Shown: positions 36,101 to 47,507 of the stretch, one piece after another
Numbering within the stretch: the stretch's first letter is position 1
Layout: the number at the start of each line of letters is the position of its first letter
NCBI GenBank assembly: GCA_001692895.1
Contig: KV748230.1
Location: forward strand, 868,001-932,000
Length of the DNA: 64,000 nt
Reading direction: 5' to 3'
From: Cenococcum geophilum 1.58
Taxonomy: Eukaryota > Ascomycota > Dothideomycetes > Gloniales > Gloniaceae
Position numbers and translations under genes: made by a program
The notes under the pieces: generated by a model
Told to the model about the DNA's origin: nothing
The model's input: the letters and a program-made list of their open reading frames with translations, nothing else
Database searches by the model: none

Positions 36101-36649
36101 ACTAGTCCTATAATAAAGCTAGCGTAGTAACCAAATAGGGTAGATAGATTGGCTAGTGATACTATATACGCTTAACGTCGAATTCTTTTTAATCCTTCTG
36201 GTAGGATAAGGTCGGCAGAAGGTTTAGCTGAGACTTCGTTAGCTTATGGAGCTGTATTTAACGGTTCTAATAAACTGCTTAGTTGGTTAGGAATTGCTTT
36301 AATTATATCCAGGATGTTGTCTTAAAGTCCTTATGGTAAGGTGTTCGATTCTAGTAAATTTGGAGATACTATTCTGCTAGGAGTCGGTAGCTGCTTAGTA
36401 TCCTTCATAGGAGGCTCTGCCGAATCGTTTGATTTAGGTGTAGTCGTTTAATCTGTATTCGAGGTAGGTCTATATAGGATAGATTTATCCTTAAATTTAT
36501 CCTTATAGAGAGGTTCTGGTAGACTGATTGTCTGGATAGTGTCCTCTAATGCTTCCCTTAGTAGGTAGTTAATGTCTTAACCCTTGGGGTTATAGAACAA
36601 GGTCTCGTTAAATATGACGTCTTTGGTTTGAATGACCTTGCGGAGGCTT

Positions 36650-37980
36650 AGAATCTAGATGCGGTAGATATTAGTTAAATTGTAGCCGACTAGGTGTCCA
36701 ATTGATGCATAAGGAGCTAGCTTGTCTCCCCTTTTAATTCGTTTGTCTAGTATATAGGTCTTACAACCGTATATATGTATATAGGTAAGTAATGGCGGCT
36801 TGCCGTAGGCAATCTCGTACGGAGTTTTCCATCCTAGTTGCTTATTTAGGGTTTGATTAAGTGCGTATCCTACGGCAAGGAACGCCTTTGGTCCTAGAGA
36901 CGGGGGTAAGGATGCTTCTAGCTGCATAGCCCTTAATCGATCCATAAGGGTTCGTCCAGATCGTTCTACTCCACCATTTTGTTCCTTAGTATATGGTGCT
37001 CGGCATTTAAAAGTGATGCCTTTGTCTGCGCACTATATCTGTAGGGTATCTCCTATCTGTCCAAAAGCTTGTTTATTATCGCTCTAGAAGAAGATGATGT
37101 CCTAGTGGAATTGTATTTTGATTAAACGGTGGGTCTTATAGATAGTAGGTAGGATGGTAGCTTTGTCCTTATTCTTAGCAGTAAATATAAAATTAAATTT
37201 AGAATACGTGTAATAGAAGTATATTACGTATTTATTACCGTTGTAGCCTAGTTCTCCAAGGCTAATAATATTAAATGCGAGCCGTTCAAATGGTTGAGTG
37301 GCTGGAAATTTGTATTCTTGTCTTCAAGAGATCTGCTGCGTGTGCTTTACTAATAAGCAAACTTCGCATTCAACTTTAAGCGGTGCTCGTTCGTTAATTA
37401 GCTCTTCGAGCTCTACGCCATTAATATGCTTAGGAAGCTGCTTAATAGCGTTAGGTCCTACATAGCTAAGTATTTTGTGCTATTTTGTAGCTATAGCTCC
37501 AACTAGTTTACGGGCCATTCTGCTTGGTTAATGTCTTCTTATTAAGAAGGTCAATTAAGTTATTAAATCTAGGGTATCCGTAGGCGTAGGATCTCTATAC
37601 ATTAGCGCCCAGTGGCCCCCTAGTCGTTTTATATAGTATACTATTTCGCCAGTTACTAGACGGTATAGTAAGTCTCGTCCTAAGTCGAAATGGATATCGT
37701 TATTAGTAGCTCTTAAGAGTGCTATAATATTTGTAAATATGGTAGGTACTAATGCTATATAGGATAGCTTTATCTTTAAGCTCCTAGTAGGTATATTAAC
37801 AGTAATAGTTACTATTTCGTAAGCTTGAATCTTTTCGAAATTTCCGCCAGTAATTAGATAGTCGTCTTCTGCTGCTAGATACGAGAAGGTAAAGTCTTCT
37901 TCGTTGTTGTAGACGTATGTATTTGCGCCAGGGTTAAGTATCTAGGTGTTCTGGAGTTCGAATGAAATTTAACTAGTACT
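36650..37980 (-). pseudogene. Copia F protease and integrase
   Basis: The protease active-site region reads ILNPGANTYVYN (around 37900-37940). The catalytic Asp of the ILDPGA-type motif is Asn (37933-37935). The integrase C-terminal part is open from 36945 to 36655, with GWKTPYEIAYGKPPL and a hydrophobic IHIYGCKTYIL stretch typical of Copia integrases, followed by the GYN box. Upstream integrase is broken by stops. Confidence 0.85.
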
Positions 37981-38099
37981 AAACACGGCAGTATGGCTAG
38001 TCGGTGTCTTAGAAGGTGGGGTTTTAGAATTAAAATTAATTATAGATTCTGTGTTCTTTTAATTATTCTTCTGTTCTCTTTTTTAAATAAAGTTAACGA

Positions 38100-39382
38100 T
38101 GCGTTTAATCTAAGGTGTAGATAAGATCTTTTCTTTTACTTCCTTCTGGACGTCTAGGTTTGGCTTTTATCCCTAAGGGCGCTTATGCTTAGTAATGTAG
38201 TAGCAGTTGCCGAATTAATGTATAAGGCCGTATACGTATGTCTTATTCCACTTGGAATTGGAATTAGAATTGGAATTACTGTTAGAATTTAAATCTAAAT
38301 TGGAATTTAAGTTGCTTTGTAGGGTTGCAAATGCAAAGCTATTAGTAGTAGAGGTAGAGGATGCTTACTGCATGCGGTAGTGCTCCTTGAATTCCTCAAT
38401 AAGATTAATAATAGATAGTGCAGCTTTGTCCTTGCGTTCCTTATAAATAAGGTCTACTTCTAATACTCCTATAAAACTAGAAGAGATGGATTTGATGGCT
38501 TAAATAAAGTCGTAGTGTGGCCTAAATCCCTATATATTTGGTAGCTTTAATTACTCCGTAAGCTTGTAGACATTTCGCCAATTATTTAGCTATTTTTTAA
38601 TGTTCTGCTTCTTATTGTAGACCTTTAGTGCCATATATTAATTTAGGACGTTATGCTTTTAACCTGACATAGTAGGAGCTAGTGCGGTCTTTAATGCCTA
38701 AAGCCGTTTGTGTACCGTGTTAAGGCCATTAATAAGTGGAAGGTAGGCTACCAATGTAGTGCGAATGATGTAGTTACTAATATTATTTATAGCCTATTTT
38801 TTTTTTCTGGTATACGCGTAGATTATCCTTATATTTAGCGTAGAGCTAATTATAGGCCGTAAGCTGGTGTTGGTCTAGCTGAGCTATTAATATAGCAGTA
38901 GGTAGGACGTTTGCTGGTGTAGGTCGTTTTGGTGGTTCTAGGGTTAGAAGATTATCTTTCTTCTTAGATGGGTTAACGTACTGCCATACCTTATTAGTTT
39001 TGGCTGTGTCTTAGATAACAAAAAACTACTAAATCTAATTAGATGGCTAGTTGAGGATAAGGTTAACTTTTAATTTGTTAATGGTTGTTATTTTTAGGAT
39101 TTTAACAGGTTAGGTAGGGTCCAATTGGCGTCTTAGCAGAACCTTATTTTAACGTTTCGAACTTTTGATTTAATTCATTAGTTCGTTCGTTAATTGGGTA
39201 CGGTTGTTGTTTGAGGTTAATTGTCCGTTTGTTTAGTAGATAAAGAAGCTTAAGACACTTATAAAGGTAGTAGAAGTAGTGACTTCTTAAATGAGGTAGC
39301 AAATTAACTGCTTAACAGATGATGCAACAGGTAGATTAATCCGATTAATTGGTTAGTAGGTAGTATAATCCGGGCTTATAAC
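38100..39382 (-). pseudogene. Copia F gag and leader
   Basis: The remaining internal sequence between the 5' LTR and protease is the gag region by position. A Tyr-rich stretch near 38175-38240 (YVYGLIH, FGNCYYITKHKRP on the minus strand) looks like a degraded zinc knuckle of the Copia type. Next to the 5' LTR the minus strand reads gttataagcccgg, possibly a primer-binding site of the internal-tRNA type used by some Copia elements; this is tentative. Confidence 0.65.
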
Positions 39383-39600
39383 TGTAAGCTTTACAGTATA
39401 AAGAATTGCAAGAACGATTTAATTGTAATTCTATGGAAATCAAGTGATATAAATATATAAGGAAGGTGTTGGTAATAAGATAAAAGGGGAGACTACTACG
39501 TAACTAAAACAGTGTGATACGTAAGTGATACGCAGGCGATACGCAGTCGATACGCAGGTGATACGCAGGTGTTTTGGTATAGTACCGGTAGTCGGTTATA
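39383..39600 (-). repeat. Copia F 5' LTR
   Basis: This 218-bp LTR is identical in length to 34082-34299 and has the same 11-bp array. Its right end is TTATA, a RIP-altered form of TTACA. Confidence 0.93.
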
Positions 39601-39605
39601 TATAA

Positions 39606-39945
39606 GCATACTAATACGATTTAGTGGTTCTATATGCACGTTAGTTATCGTAGGAACTGTATCATTCCCTATTTGTTGTATTCTTGAGGGCCTTAGGAAG
39701 AGAACTTGTGTATTTTGTTATAAGGATATATTGGAAGAAGCTTGTTATATTGCGGCTATTTAACCTTATTAATAAGGCACAGCGTAGTATAAGGCGGACC
39801 ATGTGCAGCAAACACTGTTCAGCCTTGCTGCGGTTATATCTCCTCTTAGCCTAATCGCTCGTCCATTACATTGTGCATCTATTATACTGTCTCCCTTTGC
39901 TATCCCTCCGCACTTATCTACAATCTTTATCCACTTTCTTTTAGT
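39606..39945 (+). other. Presumed upstream region of the NLR gene
   Basis: This is 340 bp between the Copia F target site and the first recognisable codon of the NACHT/ankyrin gene. It is less AT-rich than the retroelements. No promoter motif can be assigned with confidence. Copia F sits about 345 bp upstream of the ancestral start and may have separated the gene from its promoter. Confidence 0.45.
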
Positions 39946-41880
39946 ATAGAGCCGCTTAGTGCCACGGCTAGCATTATCGCTATTCTATAGCTCTCGGCTA
40001 AGGTCCTTAGGTATTTAAATGACGTCAAGGATGCCTTAAAAGACCGCGTAAAGTACGCGATTGAGGCTACCAATCTTAACAGTCTCCTTATAACCCTTAG
40101 GTCCCGCCTTAAGAAGGGGGACTCTACCATACTATGGTATACTGCAGTCCGGGTCCTTAAGGTCGAGAATAGACCTTTTAAGCAGTTTAAGCAGGCGCTA
40201 GAATTGCTACGGACTAAGATAGCGGAGGGAGGCAGACTAAAGAAGGCAGGTAAGGCGCTAGTGTGGATATTTAAGAAAGAAGAAATTGCTAGTATATTAG
40301 GTAGGATAGAACGCCTAAAAATACTAATAGAGATTGCATTACAAATGGACCACTTATAGGTCTCCGTATTAAAGTTATAAGATAATACTACTTATATATC
40401 TAAGCAAGCTTTCTTAAGCCATTAAAGACGACATGGGTTTTGTTTAGATATTTATTCCCACTATATAATCTAAACTTAATATAATACGGTAAGACTAAGA
40501 CTACATAAAGCACGATAAGCTAATAGCATAGATATCGCTAACGGATTTTCCTGCTTAATAATCCGACTTTATAGGCCATAGATAAGAAAAAACAGGCTAG
40601 TAGTTTCTCAATTCACCTAAGTTTAAGGGTTAGCTCCGCTAACTAAAGAAGACGCTACTCTGCCTAGGAATTCCTGGTGCTAGTAAGACTATAATAGCTA
40701 CTATCGCTATTAATTACCTGTTAAAAGTAGTGCAGAGTAACTTAATTGGAGTTGCTTACGTGTACTGCAATTATAAGGCTTAAAAGGAGTAGGATGCTAC
40801 CAGTCTACTAGCGGCTATCCTTAAGTAGTTAGTATAGGCCCGAACCTCGCTAGTGGAGCCTATAGAACGATTATACCAGTAGTATATTAGTTAAAGGACT
40901 AAGCCTTTATTTAACGAGATCCTTAGGGCTCTATAATTTATGCTTGCGAATTATTCTACTATTAATATTATAATTGATGCTCTGGATAAGTGTTAAGATG
41001 GTAATAAGACTTGCCGCTAGTTTCTAGCCAAACTCTAAGATTTATAAGTGGGGATAGATCTTCGCCTAATAGTTACCTTGCGTTTTATACTAGAAATTAT
41101 AAATAAGTTTAAAGAACTAAGGCTAGAGGTATAGGCTAGTAATAAGGACGTAAAACGATTTATAGCTAGCTAAATTTATTAACTATCTAAATATATTTAA
41201 CGTGACTCTGCACTGCAGGACATAGTATAAGAAAAGATAGTAAAAGCTATAAACGGTATATACGCGTTTTACTTAGCTTAATAGAGTTGTATAGATTTAT
41301 AAATTTCTAGGTTTCTTCTTGCTCGCCTATATATAGATTCGCTTCTAGATAAGAGGACTTTAAAAGATATTAAATTTATATTAGCTAAATTTTCTAGAGG
41401 CTTTATTGCGCTTAATAATGTATATAAGGAAGTTATTTAGAGAATAAAAGGCTAGCTAAGCGAAGACTATAAATAAGCTAAGAAGGTCCTGTCTTGGATT
41501 ATATACGCGTAAAGACCGCTTAATACCACTAAAATATGCTATGCTTTAGTAGTAAAGTTAAAGAAAGAGGAGCTTAACCTAAAGAATGTACCTAATATTA
41601 AAGACTTAGTGTTAGTGTGCGCCGGCCTTATTGTTATTAATAAGGGTAGCGCTATAATTTGTTTTGTGTACTATACTATATAAAAGTACTTTAAGCGTAT
41701 TAGGGATAAATAGAACCCTAGTGCTTAACTAGAGATTACTTTAATATATCTTACCTACCTCTTGTTTAGTATATTTAGGGGTAGTAGCTATACCTTTAAC
41801 TATAGGTTTAAGGAGAAGATTTAACGGAACGAATTTTTGGACTATGCTGCTAAATACTAGGGATAATATATACTAATAGT
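39946..41880 (+). pseudogene. NLR N-terminal and NACHT segment
   Basis: The N-terminal helical domain (about 39946-40380) includes YLNDVKDALKDRVKYAIEA and GKALVWIFKKEEIASILGRI. The NACHT domain starts near 40515 with HDKLIA and FLNSPKF. In the P-loop the Gly before Lys is Ser (GGT to AGT), and after Walker B the usual acidic residue is Lys (LDKC). The winged-helix part reaches about 41700. The segment ends at the target site tactaatagt (41871-41880). Removing the inserted LINE restores an uninterrupted phase into 44013. Confidence 0.87.
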
Positions 41881-44002
41881 AAAAATTAGCTCCTACCTTT
41901 ACCACATATGCAACCTTACCAAAAGGTAGCGCCACACTTTAAAACTTACGCATACCCATCTTACCATCAAAAACAATCGATTTTCTAACTTTTAAGACTT
42001 AATTCCTACTGCCTAGCGAGCTAGAGGTGGATTTATTTATCATTTTACCCCCTTTCCCCCAACAGAAAATTCTTCTTAGGGGTGGTCCTAGCTTATAAGC
42101 AAGGCATAGACAGAAATACCAAAACTAAATACCAAAACCATAAAATATAGAGGCTAGATTTTCTATTACCTTTTAGCCTAATCTCCCCAGAAATCTTCTA
42201 GTAGGATTAGTAAGGAGAAAGGGTATAAGGATAGTAAAAACTAGAAAACCCCTCTATAAGATGCACAATGCCAAGGCCTAATAGGTCTAAAAAAAAACCT
42301 CCTATAGAAATAAGTGATGAGGATTCTATATCTACTTTTTCTCCCCCTTCTCCTTCTCCTAGCCTAGTTAGGATAGGAGAAAAAAGAGGACATCCTTAGC
42401 CTTCTTCTGAAAAAGAAAACCAAAAACCTGCAAAAAAGATAATAAAACTAATAACTACTACGGATAGTATGCCTAGTATACCTCCCTCTTCCCTTACTCC
42501 GGAAAAACATCTATATAAGGCTTTAAGAAGCCTAATCTAGGCCTATAGAGGGCTAGAAGGAGAAGAATAAGAAGAATAAGTTAGATAGCTAGTGGACTAT
42601 ACACAAAATATCCTAATAGGAAAAAACCCCTTTGCAAAAGAAGAAGAAGAGGCAAAAGAGGTCCTAAAAGGACTAGTAGAAGAAGTAAGAGCTCTCCGTA
42701 AGGAGGTGGCTCCTATTAAAGAAACTTATGCAGAGAGGCTAAAGAAGGACCTCCCCCCTTCTTCGTCCTCCCTACCCTCCTTATTACCACCTTCTACCCC
42801 TTTTCCTTCTAGTAGAAGTTCTACTTCTACTAGAAGTAAAAAAAAGCAGCTATAAGAAAGGAAGCTAGTCCTAATTATAGACGAAAAGGACTAACCTCTA
42901 GACACCTTCTCTATACGAAATAAAGTTAATTAACTATTTGCATCAAAACTGCAAGTAAAAAAGCTAGTACTAGCGTCTATAGCTAGAACTAAAGGAAAAT
43001 AAAATATTCTCCTTACGACTATAGAAGAGTATAATGTAGATTTCCTAGTCAAATATAAGGAGATTTGGTATAACTACTTTACCTTTTAAAGAGAACAAAA
43101 ATTAGAACCATAGGTTTAAATTGTAGCCCACGGGGTTCCTACCCTACCTTTTTTAGGAGAAGGAGGCTCTAAGCTTCTAAAAGAAGAAATTGAGACCTTT
43201 AATCCTATAAGGATATAAGGACTACCTAGATGGATCTTATTTAGCGAAAAAAGACACAATCCATAGACCAGATTTAGCTCTATAGTTTTTACTATAGAAA
43301 ACGAAGAAAAAAGATAAGAAATCCTTAAGTAAAAAGAGATATTAATTACAGGTATAGCTACTAAGGTAGTAAAATACCTCGAAGTCTCTCCTACTACGCA
43401 GTGCACTAGCTGCTAAAAATTTGGCCATATAGGAGATAGATGCTCTATTAGAGCCTATAGATTTTATGCAGCTATATATTTATCTAAAGACTATTCTTAT
43501 TCTACCTATATAATAACGGGCAAGCCTTACTAGCATACTACCCCTCTTTGCATTAACTGTAAAGAAAACCACTTTGTAAATAGTAAAGACTGCGAGGTTC
43601 TAAAAGCAGCTAAGCTAGTAGGTAGTACTAGCTTAGAAGGTTTTATAGAAGAATAAAATAAAACAAATAGGATTTTAGAAGGAGGTAACTTCTACTAGAC
43701 TTTTAGTAAAAAGATATTAGAGAGTAAAAGGATAGAAATAAATTGTAAAAGGATAGGAACAGGTATTAGGATTTCTTATAGTTTTTCCTACCGTTTTCTT
43801 ATTTCCTAGTAGTTGTAGTACCTTAGTGTTTTACTAAGGAGCTATAAACTCTTAAGGGTTTATAAACTACTAAGATATAGCTATTAGTATATATTAAGCT
43901 GCCTAGAAAGGATTTATGTATATAGAACTATAGCGCTATAGCCTAGAGGCTACATACGCAGTATTATAGGTAGTATAATACAACGGACCTAAAAAAAAAA
44001 AT
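41881..44002 (+). mobile_element. ORF1-only LINE derivative inserted in the NLR gene
   Basis: This 2122-bp insertion is flanked by the 10-bp duplication tactaatagt (41871-41880 and 44003-44012). It ends in a run of ten or eleven A (43991-44001), so it is a non-LTR retrotransposition product on the plus strand. It contains a 5' leader (to 42267), a full ORF1 and about 330 bp of 3' sequence, but no ORF2: no endonuclease or RT. The 5' end is not truncated in the usual LINE fashion, because ORF1 starts inside it. Confidence 0.87.
42268..43656 (+). pseudogene. LINE ORF1 (gag-like nucleic-acid-binding protein)
   Basis: This frame of 462 codons has an ATG start (MPRPNRSKKK) and about 20 in-frame stops, nearly all at likely Gln/Trp positions. 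Order: basic and Ser/Pro-rich N terminus, a coiled-coil-like acidic/Lys-rich part (42640-42760), a Ser/Pro/Thr linker, a central domain, and two C-terminal zinc knuckles. The first is CTSC-X4-H-X4-C (43402-43443) with all four ligands intact, and the second CINCKENH...C (43549-43593). ORF1 proteins package LINE RNA. Unlike the Gypsy copies its knuckles survive, so RIP is milder here. The stop at 43654 may be original or a lost Gln. Confidence 0.85.
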
Positions 44003-44012
44003 TACTAATAGT

Positions 44013-45901
44013 TTAAGATAAGGTATATAAGCTAGTATATTTATTTCTTCTCTATAGTAGATCTGTTTTTAGTGCTGTATAGGTAATATTTATTTTAGAC
44101 TATAAGTACGGAAATTATAGCTAATATTATCCAAGAGGAATGACAGGTTTGCACCTTATAGCGTAATTTAAATTGTTTAGTCTGGCACAGGAGCTCTTAT
44201 ATAGGTTAGAAACAGAGGTTACGACTATAGTTAACGCGAGAGATAGCTATAGTTAGATTTTATTGCCCCTTATAGCAGAATATAGGTATAATAGGATAGT
44301 TAAGCTACTGGTAGATAAGGGCGCCGACGTTAACGCGTAGGGTGGACAATATAGAAACGCACTTTACGTAGCTTTAGTAGGAGGCTATAAGTAGATTATA
44401 AGGTTGCTGGTTAATAAGGGCGCCGATATTAACGCGTAGGGTAAATTCTACGGTAATACACTTTAGGCGGCTTTACTTAGAGGTTATAAGCAGATTATAA
44501 GGCTACTAGTTAATAAGGGCGCTGATATTAACGTATAGGGTAAAAAGCATAATAACGCACTTTAGGTGGCTTTAGAAGGAGGCTATAAGCAAATTATAAG
44601 GTTTCTGGTAGATAAGGGCGCCGACGTTAATGCGCAGGTAGATATAGTAATATATATAGTAGACAATATAACAACGCACTTTAGGTGGCTTTAGTTAGAG
44701 GCTATAACTAGATTATAAGGTTGCTGGTTAATAAGGGCGCTAATATTAACGTGGTTAAATTTTATAGCAACGTACTCCTAGTAGCTTTAGAAGGAGGTAA
44801 TAAGCAGATTATAAGGTTGCTAATTAATAAGGGCGCCGACGTTAACGCGTAAGGTAGATTCTACGGCAACGCACTTTAGATAGCTTTAGAAGGAGGCCAC
44901 AAGTAGATTATAAGGCTGTTAGTAGATAGGGGCGCCAATATTAACGCGTAAGGTAGATTCTACGGCAACGTACTATAGGCGGCTTTATCTAAAAACCACG
45001 GGCAGATTATAAGGCTGCTAATTAAATTAGGCGCCAAAGTTAACGCGTAGGGTAGAGAATACGGTAACGCACTTTAGGCGGCTTTAGGAAGCTATATAGC
45101 TTTAAAAGGAGGCTACGGGTAGATTATAAGGCTATTAGTAAATAGGGGCGCCGACGTTAACGCGTAAGGTGGATTCTATGGTAATGTACTTTAGGTAGCT
45201 TTAATTAGAGGTAATAAGTAGATTATAAGGTTGCTAATTAACCTAGGTACTAATATTAAGGCGTAGGGTAGGGAATATAGTAACGTACTTTAGGCGGCTT
45301 TTAATAGAGATAATAAATAGATTATAAGGTTACTAGTAAATAAGGGCGCCGATATTAACGCGTAGGGTAAAAAGTACAGCAACGCACTTTAGGCAGCTTT
45401 AAAAGGAGGCTATAAGTAAATTATAAGGTTTCTAGTTAATAAGGGCGCCGATATTAATATATAGGGTAAGGAATATAGAAATATACTCTAGGCGGCTTTA
45501 TATAGAGGCGATAAGTAAATTATAAGGCTATTAGTAGATAAGGGCGCTAATATTAACGCATAGGGTGGAAAATACGGCAATGTACTTTAGGCGGCTTTAG
45601 GAAGCTATATAGCTTTAAAAGGAGGCTATAAGTAAATTATAAGGCTACTAGTTAACTTAGGCGCTGACATTAATATATAAAGTAGATTCTATAGTAACGC
45701 ACTCTAAATAGCTTTAGGAAGAAGTAGTAGGCGGATTATAAGGCTACTAGTAAACTTAGGCGCCGATATTAACGCGTAGGGTAAATAATACGGCAGCGTA
45801 CTCTAGGCGGCTTTAGAAAGAGGTAATAAATAAATTATAAGGTTACTAGTAGATAAGGGCGCCAAAGTTAATATATAAGGTAGATTTTACGGTAATGTAC
45901 T
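44013..45901 (+). pseudogene. NLR segment: linker and ankyrin repeats, first block
   Basis: The segment begins with DKVYKLVYLFLL, then YKYGNYS and PRGMTGLHLIA, the usual run-in to ankyrins in fungal NACHT proteins. About 16 units of 99 bp follow, with a consensus near NALQAALEGGYKQIIRLLV and KGADINAQG. Two units carry the same six-codon extension (LGSYIALKGGY; about 45089 and 45598). The block is cut at the target site gtact (45897-45901) of element G. Confidence 0.88.
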
Positions 45902-46100
45902 TGTCACAGCGACTTAGTCAATTGAGGCACGAGCGCCGTAGAACGTATGCAAGCCTATATAATTAGTAGTCTATTGACCCGGATATTAAGATAAGGAGCA
46001 GAAGGTTGTGGAAAGGACACGTCTATATATATGGAGCCAAGATATAAGCGAACCCCCCTAACTAGGCCTTATCTAGGTTACGCGCGTTAGTGCCGTAACA
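45902..46100 (-). repeat. Element G 3' LTR
   Basis: This 199-bp LTR is paired with 47309-47507. The differences are all or nearly all C/T and G/A transitions. Confidence 0.9.
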
Positions 46101-46116
46101 TTACCCCCCCCTTTAA
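46101..46116 (-). other. Element G polypurine tract
   Basis: On the minus strand this is a G-rich run preceded by aaa, immediately before the 3' LTR. It is the basis for the minus orientation. Confidence 0.65.
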
Positions 46117-47013
46117 AAAAGCTTGCCCTTAAGCTTTATCCTTAGGTGCTTGTCTTTCTACCTCTTATACAGTTGTAGTTATTTGCTGTAGGTGGGGCAG
46201 TAGTAGTTAATAAGATGCTGCAGGCAGAGCAGCGAGGGTTAGTTGTCGTTTATAATACTGCAGGTAGGAGTAGTAGTGGTTAAATTAAGGTTTAGCTGCA
46301 GGTAGGAGCAGCTGTATTCGGGTAGTAGTACGGTACTAGCGGCGGTAACGATAGCGGTCGAGCACAGAGCTCGTCTATTGGTTATCTTGTGGTAATAGCA
46401 GGTTGAATATAGAGCTTAGGCTATTAATTAGTCAAGTGATCGTAGGCGTAGAGATACGATCATTGTCTTGTTAACTATGGCAGGGCAGTATAGTCGTTTA
46501 TTATAGCAGTACGATGCAAGCGGAAGTCGTGGATTATAGGCGTAACGGCACAATCATACGGTTAGTGGGACTGTAGGCGTACCGGCACAATTATAGTTAG
46601 GTCATAGTAGGCATAGCGGCACTACTATTATCTAATATATGGATCGTATGCATATCGGCACAATCGGTAGTTAATAGCAGAGTAATGCCAGCGTCGGTAG
46701 TCCTAGTAATTTTGTTCTCAAAGCTCATATAACTCAGTATTAGTCGGGGTCGTTCTTCGCAGCCAGTATATAGCACTAGTCTCAGTATTAACCGATTTCG
46801 TTCCTCACAGTATACGTGGCTTAGTATCAGTCAAAAAGGACTATTTAGGTAGCAGTACGGTGCAAGCGTCCGAAGGAGACGTACGGTCGGTCGTCGTTTA
46901 ATAGGTCAATAGGTCGGTTGGTAGGCATACGCGTTTAGTTAACAGATACACGCGTTAGTCGGTCAGTCGGTCGATCAGTCGGTCAACAAGCTCGTATAGT
47001 CGGAAAGAGGTTA

Positions 47014-47229
47014 CTACCCAGCAGAGAGAAGAGAATAAAAAGAATTAAAATAAAAACAAAAAGAAACATAAGGGTGCCTACGCGGTGTAGGGACTAAGCT
47101 TCTCGCAACCCAGCCACCACAGGACTTTGGTCCTTGCTTTATCTCAGAGTATGCATCTTTTACCTTCTTTATTATAGAAGTTAGGCTCTCCTTCCTTCCT
47201 TTACCTGCTAGTATATAGGGCTCCGTCAC
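47014..47229 (-). CDS. Small open frame inside element G, function unknown
   Basis: This frame has 71 codons and an ATG start (MTEPYILAGKGRKESL). It lies close to the 5' LTR of element G, where a gag start would be expected in a full element. The N-terminal half is basic and polar (SIIKKVKDAYSEIKQG); the C-terminal half is Phe/Tyr/Ser-rich. No zinc knuckle, protease or RT motif is present. It may be a remnant or chance. It is open in a window where most frames are destroyed, so it is listed with low confidence. Confidence 0.25.
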   Translation of the reverse strand: MTEPYILAGKGRKESLTSIIKKVKDAYSEIKQGPKSCGGWVARSLVPTPRRHPYVSFCFYFNSFYSLLSAG

Positions 47230-47308
47230 CCATCAACTACCCTAGGCCATAGGGCTTCTTTAACCTGGGATACAACAGCCTGCAATCGGTTGAGGGATCT
47301 TAATATAA

Positions 47309-47507
47309 TGTCACAGCGACTTAGTTAATTAAGGCACGAGCGCCGTAGAACGTATGCAAGCCTGTATAATTGGTAGTCTATTGACCCGGATATCAAGATA
47401 AGGAGCAGAAGGTCGTGGAAAGGACACGTCTATATACATGGAGCTAAGACATAAGCGAACCCCCCTGACTAGGCCTTATCCAGGTTACGCGCGTCAGTGC
47501 CGTAACA
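47309..47507 (-). repeat. Element G 5' LTR
   Basis: This 199-bp LTR shows slightly fewer RIP-type changes than its partner on the left: it keeps ccggatatcaag and gactaggccttatccagg. Confidence 0.9.

Larger units (their letters stand above)
34082..39600 (-). mobile_element. Copia F, complete Ty1/Copia element
   Basis: This 5519-bp element on the minus strand has two 218-bp LTRs and a perfect 5-bp target duplication tataa (34077-34081 and 39601-39605). Coding order on the minus strand is gag (about 39300-38100), protease (near 37930), integrase (about 37500-36650), RT (about 36000-34850) and RNase H (about 34850-34340). Integrase before RT defines Ty1/Copia. RIP is lighter than in the Gypsy copies: open fragments of 87 and 96 codons survive. 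Confidence 0.94.
45902..47507 (-). mobile_element. Element G: small non-autonomous LTR retrotransposon (TRIM/LARD-like)
   Basis: This 1606-bp element has two 199-bp LTRs (TGTCACAG...CGTAACA). Its target duplication is gtact (45897-45901) against gcact (47508-47512), one C/T change. A polypurine run aaaggggggggtaa on the minus strand borders the left LTR, so the element is oriented on the minus strand. The 1208-bp interior contains no gag or pol. It is GC-richer than its surroundings and contains short repeats, including four copies of a gtaggcgtaccggcacaa-type motif at 46537-46664 and ggtc/gtcggtc runs at 46885-46990. Confidence 0.88.

Noticed and set aside
39569-40130. Small frames around 39.6-40.1 kb on both strands
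   Set aside because: The first spans the Copia F LTR end; the second is antisense to the NLR N-terminal domain.
43116-43406. 96-codon minus-strand frame opposite the LINE ORF1
   Set aside because: The plus strand carries ORF1 with zinc knuckles in the correct phase; the antisense frame is a shadow.
46885-46990. CRISPR-like or centromeric short repeats in element G
   Set aside because: The ggtc/gtcggtc runs are irregular short tandem words without spacers of constant length, inside a eukaryotic LTR element.
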